From positions 80,379 through 144,378 of the forward strand of contig DFDW01000001.1 of NCBI GenBank assembly GCA_002369315.1: a stretch of DNA of 64,000 bases, written 5' to 3'. Made by a program: the position numbers and the translations under genes. Below are positions 59,319 to 64,000 of the stretch, one piece after another (the stretch's first letter is position 1; each line of letters starts with the position of its first letter). Source of the stretch: Ruminococcaceae bacterium UBA3818. GTDB taxonomy: Bacteria > Bacillota > Clostridia > Oscillospirales > Ruminococcaceae. Below the pieces are notes generated by a model that was not told the DNA's origin, did no database searches, and was given only the letters and a program-made list of their open reading frames with translations.

Positions 59319-59332
59319 GTTGCATTTGCAAC
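59319..59332. promoter_or_regulatory. Palindrome GTTGCA-TT-TGCAAC between divergent genes
   Basis: A perfect 6-bp inverted repeat with a 2-bp centre, lying 16 nt upstream of the Crp/Fnr-type start codon; a GTATAC palindrome (59335-59340) lies right beside it. A plausible autoregulatory site. Confidence 0.5.
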
Positions 59333-59351
59333 ATGTATACTGTTTTTTTTA

Positions 59352-59360
59352 TGATATAAT
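59352..59360 (+). promoter_or_regulatory. Extended -10 promoter of the rubredoxin/flavodiiron operon
   Basis: TGATATAAT with TATAAT at 59355-59360, 39 nt before the first start codon; the -35 region is not consensus, so an activator, perhaps the divergent Crp/Fnr protein, may be needed. Confidence 0.55.
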
Positions 59361-59398
59361 AAAGACAACGAAAAGTAAAGAGCGTAAGGAGGCATTTT

Positions 59399-59689
59399 AT
59401 GATTCCCGTACATGTGAGCGGAGGAGAAATTTCCGCCGAGGAAAGAAAAGCTTATATCGACCGCGCCCGAGAAAAATATCCGGACAAACAGCTCGCCGGC
59501 ATTGATATCACTGTAGACGGAGACTATGTCGACCTGCATTATCGCTTCGAGCCGACTCCCTTTGAGCGGATTCGCCGGATCACCGGTTATCTGGTCGGCA
59601 CCATGGATCGTTGGAACAATGCGAAAAAAGCAGAAGAAGCCGATCGTGTGAAGCATGATATGGCCTCAAATATGGAACACTTATCTTAA
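59399..59689 (+). CDS. Small protein with an NrdD-like C-terminal tail
   Basis: 96 residues. Residues 55-86 (FERIRRITGYLVGTMDRWNNAKKAEEADRVKH) resemble the C-terminal segment of anaerobic ribonucleotide reductase NrdD, but the flanking cluster/zinc Cys pairs are absent and so is the large catalytic domain. Residues 1-50 (SGGEISAEERKAYIDRAREKYPDKQLAGIDITVDGDYVDLHYRF) are a separate small domain. It may be a dedicated partner or regulator of NrdD. ATG preceded by AAGGAGG. First gene of an oxygen-defence operon. Confidence 0.8.
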   Translation: MIPVHVSGGEISAEERKAYIDRAREKYPDKQLAGIDITVDGDYVDLHYRFEPTPFERIRRITGYLVGTMDRWNNAKKAEEADRVKHDMASNMEHLS

Positions 59690-59712
59690 AACATAAAAAA
59701 GGAGTAAAAAGC

Positions 59713-59871
59713 ATGAAAAAGTATGTTTGCAGCGTATGCGGTTATATCTATGATGAGGCGCAGGGCGCGCCGGACAACGGCGTTGCGGCCGGCACTAAAT
59801 GGGAAGATGTCCCGGACGATTTCGTCTGCCCGCTGTGCGGCGTAGGCAAAGACATGTTCGAAGAAGAATAA
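59713..59871 (+). CDS. Rubredoxin
   Basis: 52 residues. Iron ligands Cys6, Cys9, Cys39 and Cys42 (CSVCGYIYDEAQG, and VCPLCGVGK). Electron donor to the flavodiiron protein encoded 130 nt downstream. AAGGAG lies 7 nt before the ATG. Between NrdD-tail protein (23 nt gap) and the flavodiiron gene. Confidence 0.96.
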   Translation: MKKYVCSVCGYIYDEAQGAPDNGVAAGTKWEDVPDDFVCPLCGVGKDMFEEE

Positions 59872-60001
59872 GCAAAAGAGCTTCACAGCTCGAATGCCGC
59901 CGGTTTTTGATTCTGCTGTCCCGCCGGGCAGCAAAACAGGCCCGCGGCACTTTTGCGTAAAACAAAAAACTGCGGTTTGAAAAACAAAGGAGGTTTTTCC
60001 A

Positions 60002-61210
60002 TTGTCTGCCAGCAGCGTTACCAAAGATATCTACGCGGTCGGAATTCTCAATCCTGCCATGCGTATTTTCGATGTCGTAATGAAAACCGAATACGGTACC
60101 AGCTACAATTCTTATCTCGTAAAGGGCGGCGAAAAAACAGCGTTGATCGAAACCTGCCATCTGACTTTTTTTGACCAGTATCTGGACAATATCCGCCAGG
60201 TTTGCGATCCCGCCCAAATCGATTATATTATTCTCAACCACTGCGAACCGGACCATTCCGGCGTGCTGGGGCGGCTGGTCGAATTATGCCCCAAGGCAAA
60301 AATCCTAGTCAGCCAGGCAGGGTCTCTGTATCTGAAAAACATTACCAACAATCCCGCGCTTCCTGTCACCGTGGCCAAAGACGGAGAGAAGCTGGATCTG
60401 GGCGGAAAGACCCTGCAGTTTATTTCCGCGCCGTTTTTGCACTGGCCCGACTCCATGTTCACCTGGTGTCCCGAGGAAAAGGTTCTTTTCTCCTGCGACG
60501 TATTGGGCTCCCACTATTGCGAACCGTATACGTTTGACACCAACATGGCTTATCCCCAAAAATACGAAGAGGCTTTCAAAGGCTATTACGACGCGATTTT
60601 CGGGCCATTCCCCTCTTATGTACAGAGCGGTCTGGCAAAGATAAAAGCGCTGGATGTGAAAACTGTCTGCAGCAGCCACGGCCCGGTGCTGACCAGCGGA
60701 TGCCGTCTGGAATGGGCGATGGAGCGCTACGACGAGTGGAGCAAGCCTCATAAAAACGAGGTCCCGCTGATCCCGGTTTTCTACTGCTCCGCTTACGGCA
60801 ATACCGGTAAGGTCGCCGGCATGCTGCGCGACGGCATTTTGGAAGAAATCCCGCAGGCTGATTGCCAGGTTTACGATATCAACGGTTACGATATGGGCTT
60901 CCTGCAGGGACTTTTGAACCGGTCCGACGCGTTCTGCATCGGCTCTCCCACCATCAACGCCGACGCGGTCGCGCCTGTGTGGAATCTGTTAAGCCATGTA
61001 GACGCCATCAACAACCGCAAACGCCCGGTGCTGGTATTCGGTTCTTACGGCTGGAGCGGCGAGGCTGTTCCCAACCTGATCGCGCGTCTGAAAGGGCTGA
61101 AATCCAACGTATTCGAAGAGGGCTTCCGCACCATTTTTGTCCCGTCGGAAGAAGAGCTGCAAAAAGCCAAAGATTTCGGCCGGCAGTTTGCGCAGTCTCT
61201 GGCAAAATAG
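60002..61210 (+). CDS. Flavodiiron protein (FprA/A-type flavoprotein)
   Basis: 402 residues. N-terminal metallo-beta-lactamase-like diiron domain with ligands His80, Glu82, Asp84 and the near His85 (HCEPDH), then His147 (LHWPD), Asp166 (CDVLGS) and His226 (SSHGP); C-terminal flavodoxin domain (VFYCSAYGNTGKVAG for FMN phosphate). Reduces O2 to water and/or NO to N2O with electrons from rubredoxin. TTG start at 60002 with AAAGGAGG upstream. Third gene of the oxygen-defence operon. Confidence 0.95.
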   Translation: MSASSVTKDIYAVGILNPAMRIFDVVMKTEYGTSYNSYLVKGGEKTALIETCHLTFFDQYLDNIRQVCDPAQIDYIILNHCEPDHSGVLGRLVELCPKAKILVSQAGSLYLKNITNNPALPVTVAKDGEKLDLGGKTLQFISAPFLHWPDSMFTWCPEEKVLFSCDVLGSHYCEPYTFDTNMAYPQKYEEAFKGYYDAIFGPFPSYVQSGLAKIKALDVKTVCSSHGPVLTSGCRLEWAMERYDEWSKPHKNEVPLIPVFYCSAYGNTGKVAGMLRDGILEEIPQADCQVYDINGYDMGFLQGLLNRSDAFCIGSPTINADAVAPVWNLLSHVDAINNRKRPVLVFGSYGWSGEAVPNLIARLKGLKSNVFEEGFRTIFVPSEEELQKAKDFGRQFAQSLAK

Positions 61211-61242
61211 CGCCAGCCTTCGCGCAAAATACCAACGATATA

Positions 61243-61287
61243 AAAACACAGCAGTGATGGGATTCTTCATCGCTGCTGTGTTTTTTA
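61243..61287 (+). terminator. Terminator after the flavodiiron gene
   Basis: ACACAGCAGTGATG against CATCGCTGCTGTGT with a GGATTCTT loop and a TTTTTT tail. Confidence 0.85.
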
Positions 61288-61346
61288 TGCTTGTTTTTCC
61301 GAATCGGATTTGCGTGGGAAAATCTTCTCAAAACGGCAAACTACTA

Positions 61347-61374
61347 TTGTATTTCACAAAAAATGTGATAAAAT
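61347..61374 (+). promoter_or_regulatory. Promoter with internal palindrome before the GT8 gene
   Basis: TTGTAT (61347-61352), 16-nt spacer, TAAAAT (61369-61374). Inside the spacer is TCACA-N5-TGTGA (61354-61368), a perfect inverted repeat that could be a repressor site. Confidence 0.6.
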
Positions 61375-61472
61375 AATAGTTATTTTTAAGATAAATTACA
61401 AGTTTTATTATGATATCCCGCCTTTTTCCAAAAGAGAATCCAATCGGCGGCAACAGAAAAGAGGAATCCGCT

Positions 61473-62363
61473 ATGTCTACGCATGCCCCTTCCCCCGGCG
61501 GAAAGGAAGCCGTCTTTGCCCAGAAAACAGAACCGGTCAATCTGCTTATCACGCTGAACGCCGCGTATATCCCGCCTTTGAAAGTGATGCTCTCTTCTCT
61601 TTTTCGCACCAATCCCGGCAAACAGATTGATTTATACCTGCTCCATTCTTCGCTGACAGAAGAAGATCTTGCCTCTGTCCGCTCCGTACTGGCTGGCGGA
61701 TGTACCCTGTATCCCATACAGGCGGACCGTTCTTTGCTGAAAGACGCGCCCATTACCGACCGTTATCCGCAGGAGATGTATTATCGTATTTTTGCGGCGA
61801 AATATCTGCCCGCGCATTTAACAAGGGTCCTTTACCTCGATCCGGATACGATTATCAATGGCCCGCTGGATGAATTGTACAAAATACCGTTGGACGGCTG
61901 GCTTTTTGCTGCGGCCTCCCATACCGGCCGCTTTTTCTCTGCGGTCAATTGGGGACGGCTGGATATGGAAAAGGGCAGCCTTTACATCAATTCCGGCGTA
62001 ATGCTTCTCAATTTGGAGCGGCTGCGCCGTGAACAGGACGAAGCAGCCGTTTTCCGGTATATCCAAACACATAAGGAAAAACTCCTGCTACCGGATCAGG
62101 ATATCATCAGCGCCCTTTATGCAGGGGAGATCCTCCCCCTTGACCCATTTGTGTATAACATGACAGAAAAACTGTTCACGCTGCGGCCCCATGCCGAGGC
62201 TTGGCGAAACCTCGAATGGGTACGGGAGCATTCTGTTATTATCCATTACTGTGGACGCAATAAACCCTGGAAAGAAAACTATGTCGGCTCCCTGGGTATT
62301 TTTTACCGGGAAGCGGCAGCATCCATTCCCGTTTCGGCCCTGTCCGGGGAAAAACTCGCCTGA
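61473..62363 (+). CDS. Family 8 glycosyltransferase
   Basis: 296 residues of the GT8 (LgtC/RfaJ-type) fold: NLLITLNAAYIPPLKVMLSSL at the N-terminus, YYRIFAAKYLP, metal-binding LYLDPDTIING (DxD), NSGVMLLNLERLR and the HYCGRNKPW His. Transfers glucose or galactose from a UDP-sugar to an acceptor not deducible here. ATG at 61473 is chosen because GAGGAATC lies 8 nt upstream. Confidence 0.92.
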   Translation: MSTHAPSPGGKEAVFAQKTEPVNLLITLNAAYIPPLKVMLSSLFRTNPGKQIDLYLLHSSLTEEDLASVRSVLAGGCTLYPIQADRSLLKDAPITDRYPQEMYYRIFAAKYLPAHLTRVLYLDPDTIINGPLDELYKIPLDGWLFAAASHTGRFFSAVNWGRLDMEKGSLYINSGVMLLNLERLRREQDEAAVFRYIQTHKEKLLLPDQDIISALYAGEILPLDPFVYNMTEKLFTLRPHAEAWRNLEWVREHSVIIHYCGRNKPWKENYVGSLGIFYREAAASIPVSALSGEKLA

Positions 62364-62437
62364 ATTCGACCGGATGTTTCGAAAAGCGGCGGCGAATCAT
62401 CTTCTTGGGGCATGCATTTCAATCATTCACCTGTTAA

Positions 62438-62470
62438 CCCCCCTCCAACCGAAAATTGGAGGGGATTTTG
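62438..62470 (+). terminator. Terminator after the GT8 gene
   Basis: CCCCTCCAA-CCGAAAA-TTGGAGGGG followed by ATTTTG. The stretch up to 62501 carries nothing else I can support. Confidence 0.8.
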
Positions 62471-62501
62471 ATGCCTATACCATCTTTGCGCTTTACAAAT
62501 A

Positions 62502-62532
62502 CAAAAAGCAGGGCGGTTATACCGCCCTGCTT
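62502..62532 (-). terminator. Terminator of the tRNA-Thr transcript
   Basis: AAGCAGGGCGGT-TATA-ACCGCCCTGCTT hairpin; on the minus strand it immediately follows the encoded CCA and is followed by TTTTTG. Confidence 0.85.
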
Positions 62533-62608
62533 TGGAGCTAGTGACGTGACTCGAACACGCGACCTGCTGATTACGAATCAGCTGCACTACCGGCTGTGCT
62601 ACACTAGC
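62533..62608 (-). tRNA. tRNA-Thr, anticodon CGU
   Basis: On the minus strand a full cloverleaf folds: acceptor GCTAGTG/CACTAGC (7 bp), D-stem GCAC/GTGC, anticodon stem GCTGA/TCAGC with loop TTCGTAA (anticodon CGT in DNA, reading ACG), variable AGGTC, T-arm GCGTG/CACGT with TTCGAGT loop, discriminator T, and an encoded CCA. Identity Thr from the anticodon. Confidence 0.95.
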
Positions 62609-62915
62609 GCAATATGATTTTGCTTTTGCCGCTCTTTTCAGTGATTTTCAAATGCCAAAACCATCCCGGCATAAAAAATCTCAATCTACCTACAATAAAT
62701 TCCAAACTCTTCTTTGATATAAAACAAAGAAAGGGCTGGTTTTTTTCTTGCCACGGCCGAAGCATTATTATTATATCCGTTCTGTTGCACTTCGTCAAGT
62801 CGAACCGCAAAAAAAGAAGACAAAACACCGAGCTTGTTTTATCGGGAAAAAAGTCGTGCATTTCTATATGCTTTGTAGTAGAATAGGAAAAGAGCATGAA
62901 AGGAGACAGAAAATC
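62609..62915. other. Intergenic region before the SGNH hydrolase gene
   Basis: AT-rich stretch of about 300 nt between the tRNA and the hydrolase. It holds a TAGAAT -10-like element at 62879-62884 and the AAAGGAG ribosome site, but no additional gene with supporting ribosome site. Confidence 0.5.
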
Positions 62916-63866
62916 ATGGCTTACCAAAAAATCAACCGGCGTCGGAAATACCGAAGGAAAAAAAGCTATCCTCTGGCGACCGTTTTTTTTACAATCTTGT
63001 TTTGCGTTGGCCTCTCGCTCGGGCTGGCAGCCCTTTGGCAGAATCACGATAAAAATTTGACTGCTTCTTCTGAAATCAAATCTTCCGCAGAAGAGCAGCC
63101 CTCTTCTTCCCAGCAGCAAAGCGAAGCAGAATCCTCTTTGGCCGACTCTTCTTCCAGTGCAGACGCTGAGGATGAAGTGCCTGCAGAATACGAATACTCC
63201 CTGCCGGTACCGGAAAGCCAGCGGGTCACTTCCTCCTATTTTGACGACGCTCTTTTCGTCGGTGATTCGATCACCGCGGGGATTCAGTCCTATGCGCTGA
63301 TGAAAAACGCTTCGGTGGTGGCGTTTACCGGTATCAACACCGATACCATCATGACCAGGGAAGTCATCCGCAACGATGCCGGAGAATTGGAAACCATGCC
63401 TCAGGCCATCAGCCGCTGCCAGAATGTGAAGAAAGTATATGTTATGCTGGGCGCCAACGGGGTTGCCTGGATCGGCAAAGAAAGCTTTGTCAAAAATTAC
63501 GGCGTTTTTCTCGACACCATCCGGCAGCAGCATCCGGATGCCGATATTTATGTGCAGTCCATCCTGCCTGTCACGGCAAGCAAGGAACAGAGCGACCCCC
63601 GGTTCGCCAACAGCAAGATCAGGGAGTACAACGCCGCTTTGCAAGACATGGCACAGGAGAAAAAATATTATTATCTCAATGTGGCAGAAGCGTTCGCCGA
63701 TGAGAACGGCTGTCTGCCCGAAGAGGCCAGCCCCACCGACGGCATGCATTTCGGGCCAAAATATTACGAAGTTTGGTTCGAGTATCTGAAAAACCATGTG
63801 GCCAATCCGGACAGTATTTCCGACAATGACACGTCAGGAGCGGATGTATCCTTTTCTGCCGCCTGA
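62916..63866 (+). CDS. SGNH/GDSL-type hydrolase, membrane-anchored
   Basis: 316 residues. A basic N-tail (NRRRKYRRKK), one membrane helix (about 19-40), a Ser/Glu-rich linker (about 48-90), then the hydrolase domain: nucleophile block FVGDSITAG, block III YVMLGANGVAW, and block V PTDGMHFG with the catalytic Asp/His. Extracytoplasmic esterase/acetylhydrolase, perhaps acting on cell-wall polymers. ATG at 62916 is set by AAAGGAG. Confidence 0.88.
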   Translation: MAYQKINRRRKYRRKKSYPLATVFFTILFCVGLSLGLAALWQNHDKNLTASSEIKSSAEEQPSSSQQQSEAESSLADSSSSADAEDEVPAEYEYSLPVPESQRVTSSYFDDALFVGDSITAGIQSYALMKNASVVAFTGINTDTIMTREVIRNDAGELETMPQAISRCQNVKKVYVMLGANGVAWIGKESFVKNYGVFLDTIRQQHPDADIYVQSILPVTASKEQSDPRFANSKIREYNAALQDMAQEKKYYYLNVAEAFADENGCLPEEASPTDGMHFGPKYYEVWFEYLKNHVANPDSISDNDTSGADVSFSAA

Positions 63867-63910
63867 TTCGGCCAAACCGAAAAAAACAATGATAACGGAG
63901 GAGTAAAAAA

Positions 63911-64000
63911 ATGAAAACAAAACTAATATCCATCGTGTGTGTATTTGCTCTGCTGCTGGCTTTAACCGCGTGCGGCGGGACCGGCAGCCAGGCGCAGAAA
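63911..64000 (+). CDS. Lipoprotein, N-terminal fragment (cut by window edge)
   Basis: Thirty codons are visible: MKTKLISIVCVFALLLALTAC, a lipobox with Cys21, then GGTGSQAQK. GGAGGAG precedes the ATG. The downstream part is beyond the window, so the mature function is unknown. Follows the SGNH hydrolase by 44 nt and may be co-transcribed. Confidence 0.75.
   Translation, partial: MKTKLISIVCVFALLLALTACGGTGSQAQK

Noticed and set aside
62533..62608. tRNA-Thr gene as an integration site
   Set aside because: The tRNA 3' end is followed by its own terminator; no partial tRNA repeat or integrase is seen in the window.
62604..63797. Minus-strand 397-residue reading frame opposite the SGNH hydrolase gene
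   Set aside because: Antisense shadow: the plus-strand gene has a ribosome site, signal anchor and catalytic motifs, while this frame has none and overlaps the tRNA promoter side.
1..64000. CRISPR array, insertion sequence, or integrative element
   Set aside because: No spaced direct repeats of CRISPR type, no transposase or integrase frame and no target-site duplications were seen.

Overview
The window looks like a chromosomal segment of an anaerobic, spore-forming Clostridia-type Firmicute, probably an Oscillospiraceae (Ruminococcaceae) relative. The signs are an alpha/beta small acid-soluble spore protein, a DivIVA-like protein, an Rnf-like electron-transport pair, an oxygen-defence operon (rubredoxin and flavodiiron protein), 2-hydroxyacyl-CoA dehydratase-activase type proteins, purine-rich Shine-Dalgarno sites with frequent GTG/TTG starts, and sigma-A-like promoters. 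The taxonomic guess is inference; no rRNA is present. I see no prophage, insertion sequence, integrase or CRISPR array.

Layout. 1-2.1 kb (minus): RnfD-like (cut by the window edge), a short RnfC-like protein, ribulose-phosphate epimerase. 2.4-16.7 kb: mostly single genes and short operons separated by clear intrinsic terminators: an Fe-S aldo/keto reductase, Xre regulators, a non-catalytic rhomboid-like protein, a DUF2975/HTH/DUF4173 membrane module, PduL, a spore SASP, an orphan fumarase beta subunit, DivIVA, DUF1836 regulator with TrhA (hemolysin III), asparaginase. 17-24.5 kb: ferredoxin plus a two-domain nucleoside-kinase-like protein, an MFS transporter, a four-gene 5-oxoproline (pyroglutamate) operon, a Cys-rich pentapeptide-repeat protein and a LUD protein with a long leader. 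24.6-36.7 kb: MBL hydrolase/homocysteine methyltransferase, PrsA-like foldase, MATE pump with its MarR regulator, and a minus-strand run of DUF5131, SPL-type radical SAM, AAC(6')-like acetyltransferase, deoxyinosine glycosylase and GNAT genes; then a diacylglycerol-kinase-like gene and a VanZ/Cdd1/ArsC run.

36.8-45.1 kb (minus): a two-gene activase/dehydratase-like system (overlapping stop/start) and a heterodimeric ABC exporter with an apparent activator-type promoter. 45.3-58.6 kb (minus): a 14-gene cobalamin operon: B12-type ABC importer (binding protein, permease, ATPase fused to an extra domain), cbiA, cobT, cobU, cobS, a second partial cobU-like gene, cobC, cbiB, cobD, cbiP, cobO, cbiC. 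It is headed by a cobalamin riboswitch with its own promoter and a riboswitch-distal terminator. Early corrin-ring genes are absent here. The operon can do corrinoid import/salvage and late-stage assembly.

58.6-64 kb: a Crp/Fnr regulator divergent from an operon of an NrdD-tail-like small protein, rubredoxin and flavodiiron protein (O2/NO reduction), then a GT8 glycosyltransferase, tRNA-Thr(CGU) on the minus strand, an SGNH hydrolase and the start of a lipoprotein gene. Four short genes under 60 codons (59-aa membrane peptide, 46-aa peptide, 39-aa peptide, rubredoxin) are also annotated.
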